A DNA stretch of 64,000 nucleotides from Alteromonas sp. BMJM2 (GTDB lineage Bacteria; Pseudomonadota; Gammaproteobacteria; Enterobacterales; Alteromonadaceae). Every line of letters starts with the position of its first letter. The stretch's first letter is position 1. This document shows positions 43,601 to 51,728 of the stretch, piece by piece. Location of the stretch: the NCBI RefSeq assembly GCF_027257845.1, contig NZ_JAPVOT010000004.1:62001-126000 (forward strand). The letters run 5' to 3'. The notes below the pieces were generated by a model. That model saw nothing but the letters and a program-made list of their open reading frames with translations. It was not told the DNA's origin and made no database searches. Made by a program: the position numbers and the translations under genes.

Positions 43601-44517
43601 TTCTTATCATTCGCAGGTTCAACGTCTATACGGGCTTCATAACGAGCGCCGTTTTTGCCGACAATAGTCGCTCTAAAGTCACGTAAAGATTTAGATTTTC
43701 GAAGCTCCTTTTCAGCAGCATTGGCTTCATTTTTCTCAGCAAACAATTTGAAAAACTGGCTATTCTCAACATCAGTTCGCTTAAAACTCAATCGACTGAG
43801 TAAGTTTTCATTTACATCGACTACGTTAAACTCTTTCGTCATTTTCCCTACTGCAACTGGCGCAGTAGTAAACATCATTTTATTTTTAGATTGTGCGCTT
43901 ACTAACGCTTTTTTAGCCTGCGAGAGTTCGTTCAAAAGTTTGACGTTTCTGCCGCTATCGCCACTTGCGTCGCTTACCGCTGCGTGGATGGTCACTATAC
44001 GAGTAGAGGCTTTACCCTGCGTCAGCAACTCTCCAAAACTAACCGATAACATTTCACTTGAGTTTTTTAACTTAGCTTCAAGGACTTCGTGTTCGCCTGC
44101 ATAGGCATTTATTATTCTTTGCTTATCTCCATCAAAGAATAGTGAACTGAATTCACGATTAAGGAGTTGCGACTCGCTAGTTTTAAATAACGTTGGGGCC
44201 GTTTCGTTTGCAGAAACAATGTGTCCATTGCTGTCTAAATAAACCACGCCAGTGCTAAACGAATCCAAGATATCATTATGCGCTTTTCTTTCTTGTTCTA
44301 GTTTTAATGATTCAACTGCATGAATATAAAATTGATAAAGCGGTACAATCAAAAGTACAACTAAAATAAATAACAAAAGGTATATTAATGCAGCCGCATT
44401 ATTGGGGTTACCTTTTGCAAAATCACTGAAAGCGAAAGCGCCTGCGGGATAAAAAAATAACAAACTTGAAATACACGCTGCGGGAATTTTTCGCGACGCC
44501 TTAAAGCGTAAATCCAT
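40642..44517 (-). CDS. Large PAS/coiled-coil membrane protein with HPt-like C-terminus
   Basis: 1291 residues. Two hydrophobic segments (about 12-30 and 44-66) place the rest in the cytoplasm. A PAS domain follows (about 80-180, ILDSFSTGVVYLDSNGHIVSAN), with a second PAS-like region to about residue 320. Residues about 320-1160 form a coiled coil rich in Glu, Lys, Gln, Ser and Ala. Six copies of a 39-residue unit with ALADEK at its heart occupy roughly 790-1035. The last 110 residues (LNYFWASQGEGATLTSALQD onward) are helical and HPt-like, but I see no phosphoacceptor His. No kinase or receiver domain is present, so it is more likely a scaffold than an enzyme. Confidence 0.85.
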   Translation of the reverse strand: MDLRFKASRKIPAACISSLLFFYPAGAFAFSDFAKGNPNNAAALIYLLLFILVVLLIVPLYQFYIHAVESLKLEQERKAHNDILDSFSTGVVYLDSNGHIVSANETAPTLFKTSESQLLNREFSSLFFDGDKQRIINAYAGEHEVLEAKLKNSSEMLSVSFGELLTQGKASTRIVTIHAAVSDASGDSGRNVKLLNELSQAKKALVSAQSKNKMMFTTAPVAVGKMTKEFNVVDVNENLLSRLSFKRTDVENSQFFKLFAEKNEANAAEKELRKSKSLRDFRATIVGKNGARYEARIDVEPANDKNEEFLFWIVERVDESFKTQISELENKLDKTSKDVEQKEAQWGKSQKTLQATSSELEETKRALKNAEASVSSKEKELKALSKAQKQSEGDATSLQKSLDEKSKALESVEEKASSLSQKVASLTDDIARLSKEKESQIKSLEKEKQTEKTALEKEMSRVSSDLNELKTQLSNKETDLSKAENELADLKEALKQSRAEADDYNNALDKLHKESEAALQGERSAAEKAHANAVNELQTKLATLKSEADAESSRLKSEQAALSDALKDAQKNLADVKDELAQSAKDAEHKDSESEKHNQIIAELNAQISTLEQESKQQKQQLQEKEAALDTTQSESESKVEQLNRELSELRDANEDLQKRLALESSASTDAVSQINQVEDAKARLQQELEASQNALFALKQSVEDKDAHNKAVSEQIDELKRENSSLKADADKQSKELVKNESKYEELNTASKTQVDELERQVQKLQSDNDSLQSRLVGDSDAIAHASEKVQQLEIERSELEKALADEKAAVATLQQAEQEIQLQNDEQIKLLEAEKQKLVEALADEKAAIEVLKQGEQESQSSINEQVTQLEKAKQQLEKALADEKNMVAKLQHNEKEMLSLTDDQIKQLESSKQELEKALADEKSTVELLKLGEQKSQSSSDEKLVQLEKAKQKLEEALAAEKETVSALQQSEQKALSQNIEQVKQLEKAKQELEKALADEKASMLQLQSSEQEKQLRVDDVEREVESLKENNAELLSKLQQSSEVVAQNDSKVGQLEQSKKELQKALIDAQQSIASLKQVSTDKQNVESELEAQVQKAQSIENELAQKKQEASIAKQSLKESQQNQAELKEKVELLEAKLEETSRSAPQEPNKATSPVAGSMFRADIEELPTPENPTAFFDLNYFWASQGEGATLTSALQDLLVRIEEVIEKGEKAVDSEKIGELIITSQALMKLSRSINAEPLVDLAQSLENDCRQGLLDNALIRWYPTKQGLQKTLRVVYNQIQRI
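41420..42125 (-). repeat. Six tandem 117-bp repeats within the coiled-coil gene
   Basis: The conserved ALADEK-coding segment recurs with gctt marks at 42107, 41990, 41873, 41756, 41639 and 41522, exactly 117 bp (39 codons) apart. Copies 2 and 4 share LK-GEQ-SQSS features and copies 1, 3 and 5 share LQ-x-x-E features, suggesting duplication of a 234-bp pair. Not a CRISPR and not an insertion sequence. Confidence 0.93.
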
Positions 44518-44930
44518 CTATAAAGCCCTATACACTAAATGCACTAGATGCATGAGAGTAGACAATACGTCAATCTCAAAATAAGCCCCTAATATATCGA
44601 GATATTCGTACATCGTAAAGTTAATTGCCGAGACTAACCGCTCACATGAAAAATACATGACTATTCACTGCGGGCTGTTAGGACTCAAACAGTTCGTTTT
44701 ATTCATACTAAGAAGCGGCACGGTGACATTGTAATTTACCATTCCTTGTGTTGATTGCTCTTTAATGAACGAAGCCAAGCTCAGTCGATTTCGTTTTTCA
44801 ACAAGCAGTATAAATCTACCAAATAGTCATTTCTGGCATCTGCTTTGCAATATCTTAATCACCAAAGGTCTAGTTTGATTATGCGTCACCTTTTTGACGC
44901 TAATATTGATTGATATATGTGAGGATAAAG
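44518..44930. other. Divergent intergenic region
   Basis: 413 bp between the leftward coiled-coil gene and the rightward DUF2726 gene, so both promoters should lie here. I cannot identify a -35/-10 pair or operator with confidence. Confidence 0.35.
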
Positions 44931-45518
44931 ATGGAATTGGCAATTATTTTGATGATGTTACTTATTGTCGTTGCTCTAGGCGCCATAAAATTGTCTGATG
45001 GAGGAATGGCATTCCCGTTTCGACGTAAGCCACAGCTGTTTACCCAAGTGGAATATTCATTTTTAACGTTGATTGAACAGGCGGTTGGCCGCGAATTTAG
45101 AGTCATGTGCCGGGTTCGTTTAAACGACATGGTTGCCGTTCGTCAATCGACGAAAAAGAAAACGGCGTCACAGGCACTCTCACGCGCAGCAAGCCGTCAG
45201 CTCGACTTCGTGCTTGTTGAAAAAGATACCATGAGCCCTGTTTTAGCCATTGATTTAGTACACAACCAAGGCAAAGAGGGGTATAAAACTCAAAAGGATT
45301 GGTTTGTCACTGGCGCATTAGATGCTGCTGGAGTTCCTCATGTTCGTATTAAAGTGAAGTCAGGCTACAGCATTGAAGATATTCGAGAATGCCTTGAAAA
45401 TAAATTAGTGCCATACCGCCGTCTACAGCAAAAGATGGCGCAGCAGCCTACGCTTAACCCAGAGCCAACTAAACGCCCAACGAGACCGATTAGATCAAGC
45501 CGCCCTGCTGCCGCTTAA
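44931..45518 (+). CDS. DUF2726 domain protein
   Basis: 195 residues from ATG 44931, preceded by GAGGATAAAG. One N-terminal helix (about 1-17) anchors the protein. The DUF2726 domain (about 35-165) starts LFTQVEYSFLTLIEQAVG and contains RQLDFVLVEKD and HNQGKEGYKTQKDWFVTGALDAAGVPHVRIK. This fold is related to nuclease-like domains, and the D-x-V-(11)-A-I-D-L arrangement resembles that core. The tail is basic and proline-rich. The function is not established. Confidence 0.85.
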   Translation: MELAIILMMLLIVVALGAIKLSDGGMAFPFRRKPQLFTQVEYSFLTLIEQAVGREFRVMCRVRLNDMVAVRQSTKKKTASQALSRAASRQLDFVLVEKDTMSPVLAIDLVHNQGKEGYKTQKDWFVTGALDAAGVPHVRIKVKSGYSIEDIRECLENKLVPYRRLQQKMAQQPTLNPEPTKRPTRPIRSSRPAAA

Positions 45519-45560
45519 CCACCTATATCGGCGCGTATAGATAATTCCCCCGCTTCCCCC

Positions 45561-45613
45561 TGCCTTTGTTACGGCTCAAACTTACACGGAGTAACAGTAA
45601 CAAAGGCATTTTT
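45561..45613 (+). terminator. Terminator of the DUF2726 gene
   Basis: TGCCTTTGTTAC (45561-45572) and GTAACAAAGGCA (45597-45608) are perfectly complementary over 12 bases with a 24-base loop and are followed by TTTTT. The loop is longer than in typical terminators. Confidence 0.8.
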
Positions 45614-45756
45614 CTGTCAGTTTCCCAATATTCCTTATACAATTAACTGCATACAGGCTTTGTATTAGCTTATAAATCCGCTGTAATAACAGCTATAGTA
45701 TAGCGGTCAAAGCAGTGCGACAGCACATTTAAACACGTTAACTTGTCGGTACAATT

Positions 45757-46455
45757 ATGAAACGAATTGGTATTTTAGGTGCAATGGACGAAGAAGTTGC
45801 GCTACTTAAAGCGTCACTAGACGACGTAAAAGAAACGAAGTGGAAACATTTAACGTTTTACGAGGGCACACTCAGTGGCATTGAAGTCATACTAGTTAAG
45901 TGCGGCATAGGTAAAGTAGCGGCGGCTATCGCAACCACAGTACTTATTGAGCAGTATGCTCCTGATGCGGTGGTTAACACAGGCTCTGCGGGTGGTTTTG
46001 ATAAAAACTTGAACATTGGCGATGTGGTTATAGCCAGCCACGTTATTCATCACGATGCCAACCTCACTCACTTTGGTTACAAACTTGGCCAATGCGCCGG
46101 AATGCCAGAAGACTTTCGCTGTAATGATACACTCATTGAAAAAGCCAAAAATGCGACATCGCACATTGCAGAAATACAATCTACCAGCGGCTTAATTTGC
46201 ACTGGCGACGCCTTTATTGGTAGCGACGAAGCCGTAGCGAAATTAAGAGAAGACTTTCCTGAAATGAAAGCCGTTGAGATGGAAGGTGCGGCAATCGGCC
46301 AGGTTTGTTACATGCTGAACACGCCATTTCTTGTTATCCGCTCGTTATCAGATATTGCCGGAAAGACTTCGTCAGTTAGCTTCAAAGAGTATTTAGAGAC
46401 CGCAGCAAAGCATTCTGCGCAGCTGGTAATGGCAATGATAAAAGACTTTGCATAA
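45757..46455 (+). CDS. mtnN: 5'-methylthioadenosine/S-adenosylhomocysteine nucleosidase
   Basis: 232 residues, normal length. It hydrolyses MTA and SAH to adenine plus methylthioribose or S-ribosylhomocysteine, closing the methyl cycle and yielding the AI-2 precursor. Glu12 in GAMDEEV is the catalytic acid region. NTGSAGGFD (about 72-80), VEMEGAAIGQV (about 172-182) and Asp199 in RSLSDIAG are the other active-site segments. It begins an apparent mtnN-cbiB-btuF operon. Confidence 0.97.
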   Translation: MKRIGILGAMDEEVALLKASLDDVKETKWKHLTFYEGTLSGIEVILVKCGIGKVAAAIATTVLIEQYAPDAVVNTGSAGGFDKNLNIGDVVIASHVIHHDANLTHFGYKLGQCAGMPEDFRCNDTLIEKAKNATSHIAEIQSTSGLICTGDAFIGSDEAVAKLREDFPEMKAVEMEGAAIGQVCYMLNTPFLVIRSLSDIAGKTSSVSFKEYLETAAKHSAQLVMAMIKDFA

Positions 46456-46492
46456 CTGATAATAGAAGCGTGAACGAAGATTTATCACACCA

Positions 46493-47434
46493 ATGAATGC
46501 ACTAATTAGTGGCATTGATTTTCAACCACTACTGATACTTTGGTTGGCCATTGCAATCGACGCCTCATGGCGATGGCCGCAGCGTACCCACCCGCTTACA
46601 CTTATGCGCTACGTGGTAAATCAGATGGGGCGTAAAGTGTTGCCTTCCCCATCGTACGCTCCTAGCCAGCACTACATTTCAGGTACACTGGCATCTATTG
46701 TTTTACTTAGCCCTTTAGTCACCTGCCTCGCCATTTTGGTTTCGATGGCTGAGTACCCTGTTTTTTTTGATGCCGTCATCATGGTGGTGCTACTTGATTA
46801 CGGCTACCAGCGCCAGCAGTACAAAAAAGTATTAGTTACTGTGGGCAGAAATAAAAAGTCGCTAGCCCGTGAATTGGTGTCTAGCATCACAGCGCGTCAA
46901 TGCGATACGCTAACTGATATAGGTATTGCGAAAGCAGCAATAGAGTCGCTATGGCTGAAATTTCTTTATCTTTTCTGTGGCGTTATTTTTTACTATGTCG
47001 TCTTTGGGCCCATTGGTGCCTTAGTGTATCGACTGCTGCTTTTAACCTCATGGCAGTGGCACTATCGAAACCCCAAAATGGCGTTATTTGCTAAACCTAT
47101 AAGAAAAGTCGTTAGCGTATTAGTGCTTCCACCCGCTTTGCTAGGCGCGCTCATCACGTTGATAAGCAGTAGGCCCATTCGCGGTTTAAAAGCCGTTAAA
47201 CGCTGTTCTGTTAAAGATAAAACCTCGCTGCTATTGGCAATCCTTGGAGGTATACACAATATCAAACTGGGCGGGCCTGCTATTTATGCCAACAAAAAAG
47301 TTCGCTATCCGCGGGTGGGTGGCGAACAGGATGTTAAATTCTCAAGTATGGTTTATGTAAAAAGAACGATCACCAGCGCGATGATTGGTGTAACTGCCAT
47401 TGCCACATTGCTACTCATTGTATTAGGCCAATAA
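46493..47434 (+). CDS. cbiB: CobD/CbiB-family adenosylcobinamide-phosphate synthase-like protein
   Basis: 313 residues, polytopic. The N-terminal WLAIAIDASWRWPQRTHPLTLM and SLARELVSSITARQCDTLTD, together with the FYYVVFGPIGALVYRLL segment, match the CbiB family that joins aminopropanol phosphate to cobyric acid. It lies between mtnN and btuF, 5 bp before btuF. I see no other cob genes here, so a role in cobamide salvage is likely. The sequence is divergent enough that the exact reaction is not certain. Confidence 0.75.
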   Translation: MNALISGIDFQPLLILWLAIAIDASWRWPQRTHPLTLMRYVVNQMGRKVLPSPSYAPSQHYISGTLASIVLLSPLVTCLAILVSMAEYPVFFDAVIMVVLLDYGYQRQQYKKVLVTVGRNKKSLARELVSSITARQCDTLTDIGIAKAAIESLWLKFLYLFCGVIFYYVVFGPIGALVYRLLLLTSWQWHYRNPKMALFAKPIRKVVSVLVLPPALLGALITLISSRPIRGLKAVKRCSVKDKTSLLLAILGGIHNIKLGGPAIYANKKVRYPRVGGEQDVKFSSMVYVKRTITSAMIGVTAIATLLLIVLGQ

Positions 47435-47439
47435 ATTTA

Positions 47440-48489
47440 ATGACCACACTAAATTACTGTATTCGAAGCGCTCCTCTTTCTTTTCGCCTTCTTTCTCATC
47501 TTTTTACTCGCCTTGCTTCCCACTTCTTTTCTCGCTTTGCTTGCCGCCCTTCTGCTTTTTGTAGTTTGTCTCTGGCTAAAGGTTTAATAGGTAGTGCTAT
47601 CTTTAGTTTCTTACTTGTAGCAAACGTAACTGTTGCCGCCAGCTTATTGCCACAAGAGCAAAATAAAGGCTCATCTAATAGCTTCAACACTGAATATTAT
47701 CAAACAGAAAGTCCTGCACTACGCGAGGGGCAACAGGCACCTCAAAGAGATAGCCTGCGAATAGTTAGCCTGGCTCCACACCTCACCGAATGGGCGTACA
47801 GTTTGGGTTTAGGCCCTAACCTTGTGGCAGTAAGTGATTACAGCGATTACCCCGATGCAGCGAAAGCGCTGCCTCGGGTTGCTGACTACCAAGGCGTAGA
47901 TATGGCCGCTATTCTCGCTTTTAAGCCCGATTTGGTATTGGCGTGGAAAGGAGGAAATAAGCCACAAGATATACAAAAGTTGTCATCTTTGGGGCTTAAC
48001 GTGTTTGATAGCGCAATTACGCAAATAGACGATATCCCATCAGAACTCATTCGTTTAGGCACGCTAACGCATACTAATTTGAAGGCGAAATCCCTGGCGG
48101 AAGCATTTAGTAAGAAGATAGCGGCGTTAAAAAGTGCTTATTCAAGGGAGACGCCCAAAAACGTGTTCTATTACTCATGGTCTACACCTTTGATGACAGT
48201 AGGTCCTAAAGCATGGCCAAACAAACTACTGAACGTATGCGGCGCGCAGACTGCATTTTATGACAGCCCCATCGATTACCCTCAAGTATCCGTTTCAGAA
48301 GTACTAATGCGTGAGGTTGATGTGATAATTGCCGCAAGTAACGAAAGTAAAGCGTCATTGTCATCATTCTGGGAACCTCATTCAGACTTTTTAGATGCAG
48401 AAATAGTTACTGTGAACCCCGACATTACCAGCCGATTCTCATTGCGTCTTGCAGATGAACTAAACCGGCTTTGCCACGGTATTAACTAA
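47440..48489 (+). CDS. btuF: Periplasmic cobalamin-binding protein, BtuF-like
   Basis: 349 residues from ATG 47440. BtuF is usually about 265 long, and the excess is an N-terminal extension before the hydrophobic signal region (about 47-67, AKGLIGSAIFSFLLVANVTVAA), so an internal start is possible. The mature domain matches helical-backbone metal/corrinoid binding proteins: RIVSLAPHLTEWAYSLGLG (about 103-121), AVSDYSDYPDAAKALPRVAD and GVDMAAILAFKPDLVLAW. It would deliver B12 to BtuCD, which is not in this window. Confidence 0.88.
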   Translation: MTTLNYCIRSAPLSFRLLSHLFTRLASHFFSRFACRPSAFCSLSLAKGLIGSAIFSFLLVANVTVAASLLPQEQNKGSSNSFNTEYYQTESPALREGQQAPQRDSLRIVSLAPHLTEWAYSLGLGPNLVAVSDYSDYPDAAKALPRVADYQGVDMAAILAFKPDLVLAWKGGNKPQDIQKLSSLGLNVFDSAITQIDDIPSELIRLGTLTHTNLKAKSLAEAFSKKIAALKSAYSRETPKNVFYYSWSTPLMTVGPKAWPNKLLNVCGAQTAFYDSPIDYPQVSVSEVLMREVDVIIAASNESKASLSSFWEPHSDFLDAEIVTVNPDITSRFSLRLADELNRLCHGIN

Positions 48490-48582
48490 TCGAACCGATG
48501 CTGTAAATATCTGCAAAGGTCAACAAGCTCTAAAATTTTGTAGTATATTGTTCATTGAACTATCGCAACGGGAAAGGTCATC

Positions 48583-48987
48583 ATGCGATTTGTAGTGACA
48601 GGTTTCTTAATTGCTGTGGGCGTTGCATTGTTTTTATCATTGCAATTTACCGCTAAAGCCACCACGTATCGAAATATTGAAGCGTCACCTTTTCTGCTTG
48701 AAAGAGTGGCCAGTAACGATTGGCTACTAATCGATGTTCGCTCTCCTGAAGAATACGCCAACGGACACATTCCTGGCGCCATCAACATGCCCCATAAAAG
48801 CATCGATGACTACATAAGCGAATTGCAGGAATATAAAGACAAGCCCATCATCCTCTACTGCCGCTCAGGTAGACGAGCCAAACTCGCAATGAAAGTACTG
48901 CAAGAGCAAGACTTTACCGACGTTATGCATTTGGAAGGCGATATATTGGGCTGGAATGAAGCTGGCTACGCAATGGAAAAAATGTAG
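48583..48987 (+). CDS. Rhodanese-like protein with N-terminal membrane segment
   Basis: 134 residues from ATG 48583 with GGGAAAGG upstream. A hydrophobic segment (about 4-22) is a signal anchor or uncleaved signal, so the domain lies in the periplasm. The rhodanese domain (about 38-132) has LLIDVRSPEEYANGHIPGAI, and the active-site loop LYCRSGRRAK contains Cys93. It could move sulfane sulfur or act as a thiol relay; the partner is unknown. Confidence 0.88.
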   Translation: MRFVVTGFLIAVGVALFLSLQFTAKATTYRNIEASPFLLERVASNDWLLIDVRSPEEYANGHIPGAINMPHKSIDDYISELQEYKDKPIILYCRSGRRAKLAMKVLQEQDFTDVMHLEGDILGWNEAGYAMEKM

Positions 48988-49076
48988 CTGCTCGGCAGTT
49001 CGTGCGAAGCTGCACAACTGTGTGGTACACTTTTTTGCATTACACGTTTTCATATATGTAACCTTAAGAAAACCTA

Positions 49077-49460
49077 ATGCAAATAGATATTGCTACTCCC
49101 GCCATGTTGTTTCCCGCTATTTCGTTACTGCTACTTGCATATACGAATAGATTTCTCACCCTTGCGACTATCATTAGGAACTTTGCGAAAGAAGAACGCA
49201 ACGACAATACCGTTGCGCAAATCACAAACCTGCGTCAACGCATTTCACTGATAAAGCGTATGCAAATAGCTGGCGTAGGCAGCTTCTTTTTATGCGTGGT
49301 GTCTATGCTTGCCATTTACCTGACGTACCAAAAAGTCGGTAATTGGATATTTGCAGCAAGCTTAGTGTCATTACTTTATTCACTTTGGATGTCTGTACGA
49401 GAAATCTTGATTTCTGTTGAAGCCCTCGACGTTCATTTAGACGGTATGAAGGGTGACTGA
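49077..49460 (+). CDS. DUF2721 family membrane protein
   Basis: 127 residues. Hydrophobic segments lie at about 5-27, 65-88 and 92-112, separated by a basic loop with RNFAKEERNDNTVAQITNL and RQRISLIKRMQIAG, a block typical for DUF2721. The stop codon overlaps the start of the next gene (TGATG), so the two are translationally coupled. The function is unknown. Confidence 0.85.
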   Translation: MQIDIATPAMLFPAISLLLLAYTNRFLTLATIIRNFAKEERNDNTVAQITNLRQRISLIKRMQIAGVGSFFLCVVSMLAIYLTYQKVGNWIFAASLVSLLYSLWMSVREILISVEALDVHLDGMKGD

Positions 49461-50071
49461 TGCACAATACCGCCCCCAAAGACGCCGCACGCGAAGAAAC
49501 AACTCGCCATGACATACACTATGTTCAGCTAGCCCCGCAGTATTTTGAGGGCGTAATTGCACTTGGAAATCACGTTCATGGCGATAACTACTTAACTCCC
49601 GAGCTCATGTCTGATTATTACACGCGTAGCTTTCACAATACCGTCAATGCTAGCTGGCTAGCTCTGCACAATGACGTAGTCGTGGGATTCAGGCTTACGT
49701 TTGCGCACACGCAATGGACGCCAGATAAATGGTGTTCGCCAAACCTTTGGACAGTCGACAAAGATAAAGTCTGTTATTTTAAATGCAATACTGTTGTTCC
49801 TGACAAACAAGGCTTGGGGATTGGGAGTAAACTGTTGGCCAAGTCGATTGAAAGCGCTTTGTCACAGGGCGCCCTTGCTGGGCTAGCTCATATATGGCTA
49901 GCCAGTCCGGGAAATAGTGCGTTTAAATATTTCTCGAAAAATGGCGGTGTACTTATCAAAAAACATCCTAATAAATGGCAATACGCTTCAATCTACGAAG
50001 GTTACGATTGTCCAGTTTGCGACGAGCATTGTTACTGCGAAGGTGCCGAAATGATGCTTTCGTTTATCTAA
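49460..50071 (+). CDS. GNAT-family N-acetyltransferase with C-terminal cysteine cluster
   Basis: 203 residues, ATG overlapping the stop of the DUF2721 gene. The acetyl-CoA site shows as VVPDKQGLGIGSKLLAKSIE (about 113-132, the Q-x-x-G-x-G loop). The end carries CPVCDEHCYC, four cysteines plus a His within ten residues, suited for a metal ion and uncommon in this family. The substrate is unknown. Confidence 0.85.
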   Translation: MHNTAPKDAAREETTRHDIHYVQLAPQYFEGVIALGNHVHGDNYLTPELMSDYYTRSFHNTVNASWLALHNDVVVGFRLTFAHTQWTPDKWCSPNLWTVDKDKVCYFKCNTVVPDKQGLGIGSKLLAKSIESALSQGALAGLAHIWLASPGNSAFKYFSKNGGVLIKKHPNKWQYASIYEGYDCPVCDEHCYCEGAEMMLSFI

Positions 50072-50089
50072 AGAATAACCCTATCAGTA

Positions 50090-50122
50090 AAAAAGCCTGC
50101 TTAACTTTCGTTAGCAGGCTTC
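50090..50122 (-). terminator. Terminator of tyrS (also serves the GNAT gene)
   Basis: AAGCCTGC (50093-50100) and GCAGGCTT (50114-50121) with inner TAAC/GTTA pairing. On the minus strand the stem is followed by TTTTTTA. It lies about 60 bp after the tyrS stop and 22 bp after the GNAT stop. Confidence 0.88.
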
Positions 50123-50182
50123 TACAAATACTTACAACTTCGCTTGTAACGCGCTCACACGTTTCCCGTGCAGTCCTTCGAA

Positions 50183-51382
50183 TTAAGAAAGAGTGATACG
50201 AGCAAATTTACGTTTACCCACTTGGTAAACATTTTCGCCTTTTTCAACAAGTACAAGGCGAGTATCTTCCACTTTATCGCCATTAATTTTAACCGCGCCC
50301 TGCTTAATCATTCTCATTGCATCTGAGGTTGAACCCACAAGTTTCGCTTCTTTAAGCAAGTTGCCAATGGCAATGCCATCAGTCGGCAGTGCAATTTCTA
50401 CCTCAGGCATATCATCGGGTATGGCGTTCTTTTGAAAACGCTGAATAAAGTCTTGATGAGCGCCTTCGGCAGCCGCTTCGTCATGAAAGCGAGCAATGAT
50501 CTCTTTCGCTAAAAGAATTTTAATGTCGCGAGGGTTTTCACCATCAGCAACACGAGTTTTAAGGCTGGCAATCTCTTCTAACGGTCTGAAGCTGAGTAAG
50601 TCGTAGTAGCGCCACATAAGATCATCAGAGATTGACATCACTTTACCGAACATATCGTTAGGTGCATCGGTAATACCGATATAGTTATTTAGCGACTTCG
50701 ACATCTTTTGAACGCCATCTAAGCCTTCGAGCAGCGGCACCATTACAATAGACTGCTGGCTTAAGCCCTGCTCTTTTTGAAGCTCACGCCCCATCAGTAA
50801 ATTAAAGCGCTGATCAGTTCCTCCAAGCTCCACATCAGATTTCAGGGCAACAGAATCCCAGCCCTGTACCAGAGGGTAAAGAAACTCGTGAATTGCGATA
50901 GGCTGACCGTTGCTATAACGCTTTTTAAAGTCGTCACGCTCTAGCATACGAGCGACTGTTTGGCTGGCCGCTAACTTTATCATGCCAGCCGCGCCAAGGT
51001 TATCCATCCACTCAGAGTTAAAACGTATTTCCGTTTTTTCTTTATCTAAAATTTTAAAAACCTGCTCTTGATAGGTTTTTGCATTCTCCAAAACTTGCTC
51101 TTTGCTTAGTGGCTTACGCGTGACGTTTTTACCTGTTGGGTCGCCAATAAGACCGGTAAAGTCACCAATAAGAAAAACAACCTTATGACCTTGCTGCTGA
51201 AAAGTACGAAGCTTATTGATCAAAACAGTGTGACCAAGGTGAAGATCAGGCGCAGTTGGATCAAAACCAGCTTTGATTGTTAGGGTTTTGCCAGATTTAA
51301 GTTTCTCTATTAAATCGTCTTCAGGGAGAATTTCATCAACACCCCGTTTAATTTCAGCAAGAGCTGTTTGCCAGTCATTCAT
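50183..51382 (-). CDS. tyrS: Tyrosyl-tRNA synthetase
   Basis: 399 residues. It charges tRNA-Tyr. The class-I signatures are HLGHTVLI (HIGH equivalent, about residues 48-55) and KMSKS (about 235-239). The [25 protein letters not shown] tyrosine-binding part is clear. An S4 RNA-binding domain lies at the C-terminus (about 335-395). It is the longer TyrZ-like type rather than the short Bacillus type. It is transcribed divergently from the M23 peptidase gene. Confidence 0.97.
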   Translation of the reverse strand: MNDWQTALAEIKRGVDEILPEDDLIEKLKSGKTLTIKAGFDPTAPDLHLGHTVLINKLRTFQQQGHKVVFLIGDFTGLIGDPTGKNVTRKPLSKEQVLENAKTYQEQVFKILDKEKTEIRFNSEWMDNLGAAGMIKLAASQTVARMLERDDFKKRYSNGQPIAIHEFLYPLVQGWDSVALKSDVELGGTDQRFNLLMGRELQKEQGLSQQSIVMVPLLEGLDGVQKMSKSLNNYIGITDAPNDMFGKVMSISDDLMWRYYDLLSFRPLEEIASLKTRVADGENPRDIKILLAKEIIARFHDEAAAEGAHQDFIQRFQKNAIPDDMPEVEIALPTDGIAIGNLLKEAKLVGSTSDAMRMIKQGAVKINGDKVEDTRLVLVEKGENVYQVGKRKFARITLS

Positions 51383-51728
51383 TTGTTATTCACACTCTTT
51401 GATAACACTAATTCATTTTGTGCGGCATTTTACGCATACAACGGAACCATTTAAAGGTTTACTCGTCGAAATTGGATTATAAGCGGTTGCCGTTTTATCA
51501 AGTAGGATTCCAACGTTGTATTTATACTCTTTTTATCCTGCTTTTAAGAAGCTTTTGAATAAACAGCGTGGCCTACTACACGGCGCTGAACACACATAAA
51601 AATAGCGGCCTTTACTTTATAAACAGTAAGAAAAGCTGTTTTTTTAAGCAACCTATGTGACATAGTATTTGATGGATAGTACTATGTAAGCAGTATTTCT
51701 CTAAAAATGCAGTAGAAAGAGAAAAGAA
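51383..51728. other. Divergent intergenic region between tyrS and the M23 peptidase gene
   Basis: 346 bp that must carry both promoters. I see no T-box, leader hairpin array or clear operator. Confidence 0.35.
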
